A stretch of 21,220 nt of DNA from Candidatus Baldrarchaeum yapensis (lineage in GTDB: Archaea > Asgardarchaeota > Baldrarchaeia > Baldrarchaeales > Baldrarchaeaceae), in contig JAEOSH010000040.1 in the NCBI GenBank assembly GCA_016840465.1, forward strand, positions 1 to 21,220. Reading direction: 5' to 3'. The position numbers and the translations under genes are program-made. The notes beneath the pieces were generated by a model. It was not told where the DNA came from, made no database searches, and worked only from the letters and a program-made list of their open reading frames with translations. This document shows positions 6,178 to 14,793 of this stretch, in pieces; position 1 is the first letter of the stretch; each line of letters opens with the position of its first letter.

Positions 6178-6963
6178 TCACTCGCCTTTTATGTCCCTTA
6201 GTACTTGTTCAGCAACCTTCTTTCCCGAAAGCAACATTCCCCCAAAGATGGGGCCCATTCTGGGACAGCCATGCAATGCAGCGGCGGCCATGCCCGCGAC
6301 GTACAATCCGTCACATACCTTTCCGGACATCTCCACAACCAGTTGTTCTCCCTTAGCTGCGAACATTGCTCCCTCTCCCTTAACCGAAATATCGAGTTGA
6401 GGTATTTTTTTAGCGGCTATAGAAACAACCTCCGCGTTGTGTCCGGTGCAGTCAATCACCGCCTTCGCCCTCACCGCAAGCGGATCAACATGCAGGTTGG
6501 AAAGTGACACCGCCGTCCACTGAATCACCACACCAGTTATTCTGAGAGGAACCTCACGGTAAATCACGTCCTCAACCGTGACGCCTAAGATTATTTTGAC
6601 GCCAGAATCTATCGCCGCGCTTGCGAGTTTTGCTATCATCTCCGCAGAGTCGGCGACGAAAACGTTCTCGCTGACCTTCTCGACCTTGCAGCCAACTTCC
6701 CTTAATATTTCATCTGCTGGGCTTTCAACTACCACCTTGTGGAAGAGCATTCCTCCCCCGCCTATTCCTCCTCCGAATGACAGCATTTTCTCGAAAAGTA
6801 CTGTTTTCAGCCCCGATTTGCTGAGGTATCTTGCGGCGGTCAGTCCCGAGGGCCCCGCTCCCACGACCACTACGTCGACATCAGCTATATCGACCCAGTC
6901 CATTGCGGCCTGATCGATGATCGCCCTTGTTATGACGCGCTCGTCAACAGCGGTTAGAGACAT
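6178..6963 (-). CDS. thi4: Thi4-type thiazole synthase (sulfide-dependent form)
   Basis: Makes the thiazole precursor of thiamine from NAD, glycine and a sulfur source. The 261-residue protein has the FAD/NAD-binding GAGPSG (35-40), a glycine-rich GGGIGGGG (64-71), and the C-terminal [15 protein letters not shown] typical of the family. At the position where yeast Thi4 has the sulfur-donating Cys, this protein has His158 (NLHVDPL), as in methanogen Thi4 that uses free sulfide with iron instead of sacrificing a cysteine. Older annotation called such proteins ribulose-1,5-bisphosphate synthetase. A TATA box lies 20 bp from the ATG. No TPP riboswitch motif is present in the 89-bp upstream gap. 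Confidence 0.9.
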   Translation of the reverse strand: MSLTAVDERVITRAIIDQAAMDWVDIADVDVVVVGAGPSGLTAARYLSKSGLKTVLFEKMLSFGGGIGGGGMLFHKVVVESPADEILREVGCKVEKVSENVFVADSAEMIAKLASAAIDSGVKIILGVTVEDVIYREVPLRITGVVIQWTAVSLSNLHVDPLAVRAKAVIDCTGHNAEVVSIAAKKIPQLDISVKGEGAMFAAKGEQLVVEMSGKVCDGLYVAGMAAAALHGCPRMGPIFGGMLLSGKKVAEQVLRDIKGE

Positions 6964-6980
6964 CTTCTATCACCATGGAT

Positions 6981-6986
6981 TTTATA
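6981..6986 (-). promoter_or_regulatory. TATA box of thi4
   Basis: TATAAA on the minus strand (within CCTATAAAATCC), centred about 20 bp before ATG 6963. It implies a very short or absent leader. Confidence 0.5.
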
Positions 6987-7052
6987 GGACACACTGGGAA
7001 GTTAAGTTATTAAGTGAGAATATGAAGATTGTGCAGAGCACTGTACCGTGTA

Positions 7053-8429
7053 TCACACTATTTCGAGAAGTCCTAAATCTAGGATGTCAAATTGCTCATC
7101 AGAGTACACATTGTATATGGGAGTTTTCGGCTTTGTGCCGTACAGAAAAACATAGCCGTGCTTCCCAAATAACGTTATCACTCTATCGGCCATGTCCCTG
7201 AATATTTCGCGGGTCATGGAACTCTCATGAGAAAATGCTATTATGAGGTCACCGTGCCTTCTACCCTCAACTATTATTTGCGAGCCTATGAGCGGTCCTC
7301 CATCCTTTCCAAACGTACTCTCCAGCGCGTCCGTTGCAAATATTATTCCGATTCTTCTGTTATAACGCCTGAGGTTTGATGTTATGTTAAGAAACTCCTG
7401 TATGAACTTGTTGCGATCAAATGTGCGCGGTACGAGGAGTTTTATTCTATCAAGCGCATTCTTCCCGAGATAGGTCACTATCATGTTGACTATGACCTCC
7501 TCGCTTCCATATCTAGCGGGTATGAGCAGTACAGGGACATTTTTTGCCAGTAGTCCCAGAACCTGCAAGCTGATAAGCCCCATTAGGACACCCGCAGGTA
7601 CATACCTCAACACCTCATAAAATACGAAGTTGCTACTGTAGAACTTCCCGATTGCGCCGTCCAACGACATTGAGCCTGTACTGAAAGTTCGATCGTTTCG
7701 CTGAGTGGATGAGAGCATCCTCATCGTCCTATTTATCTTGCTCATGATAGTTTCGGGACTTGGAAATTTAAACCGTTTCGGGAGTGTGAACCTTCCATCC
7801 TTCAGACTAAATGGAATCACGGGATTCCTTATCTTAACCGCCCTAAGTTTTTCTATGTACATCTCCCTATAGAGACGGCCGTCTATCAACTCATAGTCCA
7901 GCCTGACAACCCCATCGGTGAGATAGTCCAGTTTTGTCACCGTCTCATGCTCCGTCACGATTATCGATTTTATCCCCATTTTCCTGACGAAGTCCGAGAA
8001 AGTGTGCATGAACTTCTGCATAGGATAATCGAGAACCTCGCACACGGCATCGAGGGAGTCCACGACGACCACTATGTTTCTCTCGGACCCCAGCTTGCTA
8101 ACGTGGTCATAGAGTCCACGAAGAAAATCTGGAATGCTGGCGTAATTCAGTATCTCGTGGAGACCAGCCGTGTGGGGAATGGGAGTGCGGACTGCATCTA
8201 TTATGTTCTGATGGGGTAGGTACTCCTTAACATGTGGATATTGCTTCAGGAGGGCATCGGGATCGACTCGGGTGGAGAAGTAAAAACCACATCCCTCATC
8301 CGCAAACTCCTTCAGACATTCGAGAGAGAATATGGTCTTGCCTGTACCTGGCTTCCCTTTCACCAAGAGAGCATAATTTCCGGGTGTTGTGAAGAATTCG
8401 ACGATCTCATCAGGCACGCCTCTCTCCAT
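7053..8429 (-). CDS. GvpD/KaiC-like RecA-fold ATPase
   Basis: A 458-residue protein. The N-terminal half is a RecA-type ATPase: Walker A GKPGTGKT (25-32), Walker B NIVVVVDSLD (118-127, Asp124). The opening RGVPDEIVEFF...YALLVKGKPGTGK resembles archaeal GvpD and KaiC-like proteins. The C-terminal half looks like a second, degenerate domain without a Walker A. GvpD represses gas vesicle genes in haloarchaea, but relatives are widespread in archaea without gas vesicles and their roles are unknown. No gvp gene is near. A TATA box 26 bp upstream (8451-8459) fits a leaderless mRNA from ATG 8429. The gene is divergent from the kinase-TPR gene. Confidence 0.82.
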   Translation of the reverse strand: MERGVPDEIVEFFTTPGNYALLVKGKPGTGKTIFSLECLKEFADEGCGFYFSTRVDPDALLKQYPHVKEYLPHQNIIDAVRTPIPHTAGLHEILNYASIPDFLRGLYDHVSKLGSERNIVVVVDSLDAVCEVLDYPMQKFMHTFSDFVRKMGIKSIIVTEHETVTKLDYLTDGVVRLDYELIDGRLYREMYIEKLRAVKIRNPVIPFSLKDGRFTLPKRFKFPSPETIMSKINRTMRMLSSTQRNDRTFSTGSMSLDGAIGKFYSSNFVFYEVLRYVPAGVLMGLISLQVLGLLAKNVPVLLIPARYGSEEVIVNMIVTYLGKNALDRIKLLVPRTFDRNKFIQEFLNITSNLRRYNRRIGIIFATDALESTFGKDGGPLIGSQIIVEGRRHGDLIIAFSHESSMTREIFRDMADRVITLFGKHGYVFLYGTKPKTPIYNVYSDEQFDILDLGLLEIV

Positions 8430-8450
8430 AGGATATGCCTCGCATAGTTG

Positions 8451-8459
8451 TTATATTTA
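8451..8459 (-). promoter_or_regulatory. TATA box of the GvpD-like ATPase gene
   Basis: TAAATATAA on the minus strand, centred 26 bp upstream of ATG 8429; leaderless arrangement. Confidence 0.55.
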
Positions 8460-8809
8460 CTACTTCTTAAGGTAGTATTTTCCATAAAATATATAGGTAA
8501 TGTTAACTGCAAAATAGGGCAGTAGTAAGTATCACTCGAGTTTTAAGGCTCTGGTTATTGCGGTCGGCAACGTACGCCCAGATGATTAGTCATAAGTTCC
8601 GAAGGAAGAGCCCATTCTTCGGGGTGGTATGGAATGAAGATATGTGTCAGCAAGGGAGTATATGTGCAGCCTGCGATGAAAATTGTCGCAGGGTGTAGGC
8701 ATGCTGTTGGAAGACAATATTTTTATCTTCGAGTTCCATAACATTGATGACCGTCGACGCCTATGTAAACACGTAACTCCTCCTCCTAGAACTTCGTTAG
8801 GGGAGCGAC
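8460..8809. other. Divergent intergenic region with TATA-like sites and a hairpin
   Basis: No convincing gene. TATA-like ATATTTTTAT at 8718-8725 could serve the kinase-TPR gene with a leader of about 60 nt. Another AT-rich site (ATAAAATATATAGG) is at 8484-8497. A perfect 7-bp hairpin, CCTGCGA (8670-8676) with TCGCAGG (8686-8692), sits between them and could be an operator or part of a small RNA. Confidence 0.4.
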
Positions 8810-11800
8810 ATGTCCTCACGATCGAGCGATTCGAACTCTGGGTCGGAAAATTCCAACCCAAATTGGTCATGGAAGTTGGAGATAACGCGGGACAGTTCTA
8901 GGGGCAGTCTCCTGCTTGTGGAGAGAATTCCACTACACGTGGTCGACAGGGAGTGCAGAGATGCACTTGCTGACACATTAAGAAAGTGGAAAGGACTACA
9001 AGTGAGAGGAGTTGCTGTCTTGACGGATTATAAAATTTCAAACGATGCAGTGGTGATACGGGCAACAGCGCCTGCAGGAAGACTCTTATCGGAGATAATA
9101 AAGTCAAAGGGGCTGGGAATCCTAGATTCCATAAGAATAGCTTCTGCGATTGGAAACATCCTCAGCAATGCTGCAAGATCCCGGGTTCATCATGGGGACC
9201 TCCGGCCAGAGAACATTGTGGTGGGGGATGACGGCTCTGTTACTTTAATAAACTGGGGAGTGAAGGCATCACTGTTAAAGTGTCTGCTGAAGCACAGTTG
9301 CGGTTTGAACTCACGCATGTTTGCGTATCTCGCTCCAGAGCAAATTTTGGACAACACAAGAGGTGAAGTCGACGAAAAGGTGGATGTTTTCCAGCTTGCA
9401 TGCCTTCTATATGAGATGATTACCGGGATGCCTCCGTTTCTCAGAGATAGCATCAAAGATACCATCGAGTTCGTCAAAAACGCGAAGTACACTCCGATCG
9501 AGAGCAGAAGTCTGGGAGTTCCGCCGATGCTGTCCATATTAATAAGATCTGCCTTAAAGAGAAACCCGGACGAGAGGATTCCGATAAGTGAGTTCGTTAG
9601 GAGGTTAGAGAGACTATGCGTCAAGCTGGAGGCTGTGGAGAAGAGAAGCAGTGAGTTCGAGGAGATCTACCAGAAAATACTGATGGGATTCTATACGGAG
9701 GCCAAGAAGTCACTTGCACTGCAGTACCAAGAGAACCTTAAGGGAGAGGAGGTCGTGCCCATACTCCTGCTGATGGGAATCGTGGAGTCCCTCAGAGGTG
9801 CACACGGGAGCGCCCAGCGGTATTTCAGGGAGGCTATGTCAGAGGATGCAGATGCATTCTTCTATTTGCTTAACAGGTTTCTCGTCAAAAACAGAGACGT
9901 ACTCATGAATCTCGCACTCTCGATGGTCAAGAAGCGGAGGTTTGGTCCCGCGCTCATCTGCTTTGAGGAGGTTTTGAGGGAGAACCCCAGTGATGCGACC
10001 GCTCTCCGGTACACCGCCAACATCTATAAGGAAATGGGGAGGATAAGCGATGCGATCAAGACTCTGGAAAAGCTCACTTCGGAGCGCCCCCGCTACGCGA
10101 TAGCATTTGTTGACCTCGGGGACCTTTATCTCAAAGTTGGAAAAGTAGAGAAGGCGAAAGAGGTCTTAAAGAAGGCGATTGAGGTAGACGAGGAGTTAGA
10201 GCGTGGCTGGGAGATTTTGGGCAAGGTCTACATGGAGGAGAAAAACTACAAGGAGGCAATGGAGTGCTTTCGGAGGGCGCTTGCGATAGACCCGAACATG
10301 GCAGAGTGCTGGAGGGATCTAGGGCTTGCTCACTACTACTTAGGGGATTTCAGGGGCGCAATAGAGTGCTTCCAGAAGGCCGTGGAGGTAGATGAGAGTT
10401 ACGTTTCCGCGTGGGTGAGCCTTGGTCGGACGTACTTGGAGATAAGGAGGTACAGGGACGCGGTGGAGAGTCTGGAGAGAGCAGTAATGCTGGGTGCGGA
10501 CTCCTTCTTCGTGTGGCAGATGCTGGGGATTGCGTACTACTATCTTAGAAAGTACGAAAAGGCGATACAATCGTTTGAGGAGGCGCTCAAGAAGAAGGAG
10601 AGTGCTGATGTGTACATAAGTATGGCAAGGACGTACAAGGCAATGAAGAGATTTAAGGAGGCACTCAACTGCATAAGCAGAGCGCTCACGCTATCCCCAA
10701 ACAACGTAGTGGCCCTAAAGGTCAAGGGGGAGTTGATGCACCAGCTTAAGCGGCATGATGAGGCAATAAAGTTGCTTAAGAGGGCCGTGGAAATCTCCCC
10801 CACGTTTGAAGAGGGATGGCAAGCCCTTGCTCGTGTATATCTCGATCTTAACCGCTACAATGAGGCAAAGACATGCCTTAACACTATTAGGAAGTTAAAT
10901 CCTCAAAGCGTTGCTCCCGCAATAGAGACGGCACGCGCATTCTATGCTAAAGGCAAGTATGATGAGGCGCTCAAGATACTGGAGGAGATAACCAAGCAGA
11001 CTCCAGAGAACTCCGAAGTGTACAGATTGATGGGGCTGATATATTACAGGTTGCATGATTACACTAAGGCAATGGCTGCCCTGAAGAAGGCCATCAGTTT
11101 ACGCCCTGGAGATGCAAAACTTCTCTACAGCTTAGCATTAACGTACTTCTCAGCCGGGTGGTATGAGGAAGCCCTGAAAACTGTAGACAAAGCAATTGAG
11201 AGCGTGCCGAACAGAGTGAACTTCTGGCTCCTCAGGGGCATAATTCTGAAAAAGCTAGGTAAGATAGATGAGGCAATTGAGAGTCTCAACAGGGCCATTG
11301 TTGCCCACAGGCGGCATAAGAGCGTGCTTTATAATCTAGGCACTCTGTATCTCGAGGCCGGGCGTTACCATGAAGCGGTGAAGGTTTTGGAGAAGTTGTT
11401 CTCGATAGACCCCAACTTCTCTCCAGATCTTTACACCAACCTAGCGATAGCATACGAGAAAGTGAAGAATTACGAGAAAGCCAGTCAGATGTACAGGAAG
11501 TACCTCAGCATGCACCCGGAGGACACAGACATGACGATGAGGTACGTCAATCTGCTGATGGACATCAAGCAGTACGAGGAGGCACTGAAGTATCTGTGGA
11601 GGATCTGCAAGAGGGATGTGAATAACCCCGAGGTGTGGCTCAAGATCGCTAGATGTTACCGCATGCTGGGCGAGTGGGATATCGCCCGGAAATATTACGA
11701 GAAGGTACTGGAGCTCTCCCCTGACAGATACACCGCGCTGTTTGAGCTAGGAATGGTGCTCGAGCAGATGGGCGAGAAGAACGATGCGCTGAAGTGCTAC

Positions 11801-11911
11801 CAAAAAGTTCTCGATATGGCTCCGGAGGACAGAAGGGAGTTCAGAGAGCAGGTCATGGAGAGAATAAGGAAGTTACATGGCACAGGGGGAGACTTCAAGC
11901 ACGACGACTAA
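8810..11911 (+). CDS. Degenerate Ser/Thr kinase domain fused to about 19 TPR repeats
   Basis: A 1033-residue soluble protein. Residues 30-275 follow a eukaryotic-type kinase C-lobe: HGDLRPEN (128-135) for the catalytic loop, YLAPEQ (173-178) for APE, DVFQLACLLYEMITGMPPF (192-210). The N-lobe is short, with no glycine-rich loop and no clear VAIK lysine, and DFG is replaced by NWG (148-150). It therefore looks like a pseudokinase or a very atypical kinase. From about residue 360 to the end I count 19 tandem 34-residue TPR units, giving a long superhelix for protein binding. AGGGGAG just before ATG 8810 supports the start. T-rich sequence follows at 12021-12041. Phosphorylation or scaffold roles are inference. 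Confidence 0.85.
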   Translation: MSSRSSDSNSGSENSNPNWSWKLEITRDSSRGSLLLVERIPLHVVDRECRDALADTLRKWKGLQVRGVAVLTDYKISNDAVVIRATAPAGRLLSEIIKSKGLGILDSIRIASAIGNILSNAARSRVHHGDLRPENIVVGDDGSVTLINWGVKASLLKCLLKHSCGLNSRMFAYLAPEQILDNTRGEVDEKVDVFQLACLLYEMITGMPPFLRDSIKDTIEFVKNAKYTPIESRSLGVPPMLSILIRSALKRNPDERIPISEFVRRLERLCVKLEAVEKRSSEFEEIYQKILMGFYTEAKKSLALQYQENLKGEEVVPILLLMGIVESLRGAHGSAQRYFREAMSEDADAFFYLLNRFLVKNRDVLMNLALSMVKKRRFGPALICFEEVLRENPSDATALRYTANIYKEMGRISDAIKTLEKLTSERPRYAIAFVDLGDLYLKVGKVEKAKEVLKKAIEVDEELERGWEILGKVYMEEKNYKEAMECFRRALAIDPNMAECWRDLGLAHYYLGDFRGAIECFQKAVEVDESYVSAWVSLGRTYLEIRRYRDAVESLERAVMLGADSFFVWQMLGIAYYYLRKYEKAIQSFEEALKKKESADVYISMARTYKAMKRFKEALNCISRALTLSPNNVVALKVKGELMHQLKRHDEAIKLLKRAVEISPTFEEGWQALARVYLDLNRYNEAKTCLNTIRKLNPQSVAPAIETARAFYAKGKYDEALKILEEITKQTPENSEVYRLMGLIYYRLHDYTKAMAALKKAISLRPGDAKLLYSLALTYFSAGWYEEALKTVDKAIESVPNRVNFWLLRGIILKKLGKIDEAIESLNRAIVAHRRHKSVLYNLGTLYLEAGRYHEAVKVLEKLFSIDPNFSPDLYTNLAIAYEKVKNYEKASQMYRKYLSMHPEDTDMTMRYVNLLMDIKQYEEALKYLWRICKRDVNNPEVWLKIARCYRMLGEWDIARKYYEKVLELSPDRYTALFELGMVLEQMGEKNDALKCYQKVLDMAPEDRREFREQVMERIRKLHGTGGDFKHDD

Positions 11912-12020
11912 GTGAACGGAACACCACCGAAAATCGACGTGAGAGGCGGGGCTCTGCAGGGGTAAAATACATCATTACGGTGAACCGCTCAGCAGGGGAC
12001 GCTCTTCACAGCCCCAAAAT

Positions 12021-12041
12021 TTCATTCCACTTTCTCTTTTT
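12021..12041 (+). terminator. Pyrimidine/T-rich terminator after the kinase-TPR gene
   Basis: A pyrimidine-rich tract ending in TTTCTCTTTTT, 110-130 bp after the stop at 11911 and with no gene on this strand in between. Confidence 0.4.
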
Positions 12042-12073
12042 GAAAATTTCTAATGTTATAGATCGCTCAGCGC

Positions 12074-12697
12074 TCATATTATCTTTCTGCGGATATGTGC
12101 CAGCCTGAGTGCGAGCAGTGCGTCCGTCACGTCCCTCCATAGGTTTATTGCTCGTTCCTTGTCATCACCCCCCCTCTCAGCCAGGTACTGTAATGCGACA
12201 CTGAGCATCGCCAAATAGTCCGTGAACTCGTATGGCATGTTCTTCAGCGTTCCCATGAGGTCCCGACTTCTGACCTCGTTTACTATCTCACGCGCGGGTT
12301 CTTCCAGATCCTCGTACTTGAACGTGCCAGACGCGACCTTCTCCCTGACATCGCCCCTGAAGTTAATCCCCCTCACCCAGCAGAAAATATCAAACTTGAG
12401 GTTGTACAGCCTAGCTTGTAGCAGTAATCTCTCGGCGAGGGGGGCGTCCTCCTTAAGCCACCCCTTATCTATGGACTCTATCACCCCATCTAATATCTCG
12501 TGAATTCCGTGCATTATTTTTTCCGCGCTCTCCCTTACCTCCTCGGTCACCGGAACCCTCTCTCGAAGTTCATTTATCGCCTCCCTCAGTTCCTCGTATA
12601 GCCTTTCGATTTCCCGAAGCGTGAATACCTCGAATTTTGCCTTTTTCATCTCACGCAAAATGGAAGTAATTCGGTTCTGCAACGCGTCCACGCTCAT
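12074..12697 (-). CDS. All-helical protein of unknown function
   Basis: A 207-residue protein predicted almost wholly alpha-helical and strongly charged. Residues 8-55 (ILREMKKAKFEVFTLREIER onward) have coiled-coil character. A middle section, LKFDIFCWVRGINFRGD, stands out, and the C-terminus is basic (RLAHIRRKII). No catalytic motif or membrane segment is seen. Start: ATG 12697 is preceded by AAGGGA at 6 nt spacing and by AGGTGA further up; a GTG at 12712 would fall inside those sites. A TATA-like TTTATC at 12741-12746 predicts a leader of about 20 nt. I do not recognise the family. Confidence 0.72.
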   Translation of the reverse strand: MSVDALQNRITSILREMKKAKFEVFTLREIERLYEELREAINELRERVPVTEEVRESAEKIMHGIHEILDGVIESIDKGWLKEDAPLAERLLLQARLYNLKFDIFCWVRGINFRGDVREKVASGTFKYEDLEEPAREIVNEVRSRDLMGTLKNMPYEFTDYLAMLSVALQYLAERGGDDKERAINLWRDVTDALLALRLAHIRRKII

Positions 12698-12740
12698 AGC
12701 GCATCCCTTCACCTGTTAAGCGTCAACTACCGGACACGCG

Positions 12741-12746
12741 GATAAA
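12741..12746 (-). promoter_or_regulatory. TATA-like box for the 12074-12697 gene
   Basis: GTTTATC on the minus strand predicts a start near 12718. It is flanked upstream by TTCGAA (12750-12755) and the palindrome at 12758-12769. Confidence 0.4.
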
Positions 12747-12757
12747 CATTTCGAATG

Positions 12758-12769
12758 CCGTATATACGG
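12758..12769. repeat. Perfect 12-bp palindrome CCGTATATACGG
   Basis: It lies between the stop of the nucleotidyltransferase gene and the promoter of the next gene, about 12 bp upstream of that TATA box. The position suits a regulator or BRE-proximal site. The central TATATA could itself act as a promoter element. Confidence 0.5.
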
Positions 12770-12774
12770 TTGCG

Positions 12775-13245
12775 TCATTTCCGCTTGCGCTGGGTTTCTT
12801 TAAGCCTGCGTAGGCTGAGCCAGCCTATTTTCGTTCTTTGAAGTTCCCATTCCTTTACGACCTCCTCGTAGACCCGACGTGCTCGCTCGTAGAAGCCCTC
12901 GTCCAGGATTATCAATCCGTGGTGCATGGCTTCGAGCGCGCTAAGATCCAAGTTTCGTAACGCTTCTAGGAACTCTTCTTCCCCGTACACTCTAGGTTCA
13001 ACGGTGAGGCATCCATCCACTCTGAAGTCGTGCCACCTCGCCCTGCTATCCTTCGGAAGATTTTCAACGACAACCACGAGATCTACATCACTCCACGGTT
13101 TGGCACGACCTTCAACCCGCGGACCTATGGCGATGACCATCTTGAGCCTGTAGCGCTTGGAGACCTCACTTATCCACCGCCTTACTATTTCCCCTACGTC
13201 CTCACCCCTCCAGGTTTTCCCGAGATTTAGATCACACCTTGCCAT
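12775..13245 (-). CDS. Minimal nucleotidyltransferase (MNT) of a HEPN/MNT pair
   Basis: A 156-residue protein. The Pol-beta-type signature GSx(n)SDxDL appears as GPRVEGRAKPWSDVDLVVV (41-59), with metal ligands Asp53 and Asp55; the usual Ser after the first Gly is Pro. In HEPN/MNT toxin-antitoxin pairs the MNT protein neutralises the HEPN ribonuclease, in some cases by adding AMP to it. ATG 13245 overlaps the end of the upstream HEPN remnant by 14 bp, the normal arrangement. Because that HEPN gene is broken, this MNT is an orphan here, and its Gly-Pro motif may also reflect relaxed constraint. The frame itself is intact. Confidence 0.85.
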   Translation of the reverse strand: MARCDLNLGKTWRGEDVGEIVRRWISEVSKRYRLKMVIAIGPRVEGRAKPWSDVDLVVVVENLPKDSRARWHDFRVDGCLTVEPRVYGEEEFLEALRNLDLSALEAMHHGLIILDEGFYERARRVYEEVVKEWELQRTKIGWLSLRRLKETQRKRK

Positions 13246-13644
13246 GTATCTCCATCTCCACCGAGATCAGTATTTGGTAGGCTAGATTTAGGAATTTTAG
13301 GGCAACGGATCTCGTATAGTAGTCCTTAGGAATGTTAAGACGACGACGGGCGTCTGGATACCTCGTGGCAAGGTATTGTTTTGTCAAATCGTCCAGATCA
13401 TTGAAATTTACCTCAGATCAAAGATAATTTTTAGGCCTCCTCGGCTAGTAGCCTCAGATCGTGTGTCCTGAGAACGCTGTGACCCTTGTACGCAAGAAAC
13501 GCCTTCAGCGCAGTCTCCGTAGTTTGATGAGAGTAAAATACCGCCTGCATGTAATCTTCTGCTGATCGCTTTACATGCACGCTCGAAGTTGCTTCATGCC
13601 GTTTCGAGCCACTCATTGCTCAGATTCGAGAAAGGGTCCTCCAT
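13232..13644 (-). pseudogene. Broken HEPN-domain gene, partner of the MNT gene
   Basis: Pieces of one HEPN protein lie in three reading frames. ATG 13644 gives MEDPFSNLSNEWLETA, then a TGA, then SNFERACKAI. After a 1-nt shift the frame continues AEDYMQAVFYSHQTTETALK to RLLAEEA and TAA (13431). After another 1-nt shift come KNYL, a second TGA, and FNDLDDLTKQYLATRYPDA...YQILISVEMEIHGKV, ending at 13232. Joined, they match the helices and length (about 137 residues) of a HEPN protein. A TATA box at 13669-13674 lies 27 bp before ATG 13644, which fits a leaderless start. At least two frameshifts and two in-frame TGA codons make decay far more likely than sequencing error. A shorter frame (13431-13616) is only the middle piece. 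Confidence 0.82.
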
Positions 13645-13668
13645 CGGAATCACACATTCGTGTATGGT

Positions 13669-13674
13669 GTATAA
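13669..13674 (-). promoter_or_regulatory. TATA box of the former HEPN-MNT operon
   Basis: TTATAC on the minus strand, centred 27 bp before ATG 13644. It may still drive transcription of the intact MNT gene. Confidence 0.45.
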
Positions 13675-13707
13675 GCAGAGCGATGGATAAACCATGCGAT
13701 GGACGCA

Positions 13708-14676
13708 TTACAGATGGATGAGACCCTCGCGCTTACACCACTCTATCACCTTAACGAAGCCCTCATCTGTCGAGTATTTCGGCTCGTAGCCGAAGCTTTT
13801 GGCCTTTGATATGTCGTAGTGCCTGTACGCAAGCATCACCTTCAGGAAGTCTAGCGTTATCTTGGGCTCTTGTCCCCTTATTTTCGCCGATACCTGGGAT
13901 AACCACACTACAAGTTTCGCCAGCCACACCGGAATTCTCTTTATCTTCCTCTCTATCCCTAGCGTGTCAAGTATCAGTTTGTAGAGGTGGAGGAGTGTGA
14001 TGGGCTCCTCGTCCGCAACTATGAACACCTGGCTGTTTGCATCCTCGTGGAAGGGTATCGTGAGGAGGGCATCAGTCAGGTTCTCAACGTAAACCAGGTG
14101 GGTGGGTGTGGTTCCAGGGCCTATCATGGGGAGTTTCCCTGATGCTATCATCGGGATTATCACCCTCCACTGGGGGCCTCCCTCTCCGTAGGCCGGGGCG
14201 CCCCTTATTATGGTCGCCCATAATCCCCGCTCACATGCCTCGAGGACCACCTTTTCCGCCGCGAGTTTGGACTTTCCGTATGCAGAGAAGGGCTTGCACG
14301 GTGTTTCCTCATTTGTAATTCCCTTATGTTCGCCTATTGCCGCAACCGAACTCATGAACACCAATTTCGCGTCGTTTTTGAGGCATGCCTCAGCAACGTT
14401 TTTCGTTCCTCCGACGTTCACCTCGAATAGCAGCTTCTTTGAGGCGGAGTAACTCACAAGCGCCGCGAGGTGATACACAATCTCCGGTTTGTATATCTCG
14501 ATCACTTCATTTACCCTTGCCCCATCCCTGATGTCCCCGGTGAAGAACGTGACGCCTGGGATGTCAGCGGGGTTTCTTGCGAACACTGCAACCTCATGAC
14601 CCCTTTCGAGCAGTTTCCTTACCAGGTGCCTCCCTATGAAGCCTGTGCCTCCCGTTACTAGGACGCGCAACTCCAT
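13708..14676 (-). CDS. NAD-dependent epimerase/dehydratase (extended SDR)
   Basis: A 322-residue protein with the Rossmann motif TGGTGFIG (residues 8-15 from ATG 14676), MSSVAA for the catalytic Ser region, and YGKSK carrying the Tyr-x3-Lys pair. It belongs to the extended SDR family that includes UDP-galactose 4-epimerase and 3-beta-hydroxysteroid dehydrogenase-like proteins. The C-terminal part (HLVYVENLTDALL, then a helical segment with VWLAKLVVWLSQ) is closer to the 3-beta-HSD/dihydroflavonol-reductase-like branch. The substrate is unknown. An upstream ATG at 14739 would add 21 residues before the Rossmann strand; ATG 14676 places MELRVLVTGG where the family usually begins. It is a single gene divergent from SHMT. 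Confidence 0.87.
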   Translation of the reverse strand: MELRVLVTGGTGFIGRHLVRKLLERGHEVAVFARNPADIPGVTFFTGDIRDGARVNEVIEIYKPEIVYHLAALVSYSASKKLLFEVNVGGTKNVAEACLKNDAKLVFMSSVAAIGEHKGITNEETPCKPFSAYGKSKLAAEKVVLEACERGLWATIIRGAPAYGEGGPQWRVIIPMIASGKLPMIGPGTTPTHLVYVENLTDALLTIPFHEDANSQVFIVADEEPITLLHLYKLILDTLGIERKIKRIPVWLAKLVVWLSQVSAKIRGQEPKITLDFLKVMLAYRHYDISKAKSFGYEPKYSTDEGFVKVIEWCKREGLIHL

Positions 14677-14793
14677 CACGCACGCGAAAATTGTGAGAAT
14701 AGTTATGCTGAGGCGCAATTTAGCTTTATGGGGTTCCACGGGTTAGTGGTGCCGCGACCGCCCATCCGTTGAAAGTGCGATACGCGACTGCCG

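Noticed and set aside
6964-7052. A TPP riboswitch before thi4
   Set aside because: The gap is 89 bp and lacks the conserved CTGAGA and ACCTGA elements.
13431-13616. A 61-residue stand-alone protein
   Set aside because: It is the central piece of the broken HEPN gene; flanking HEPN sequence continues in other frames on both sides.
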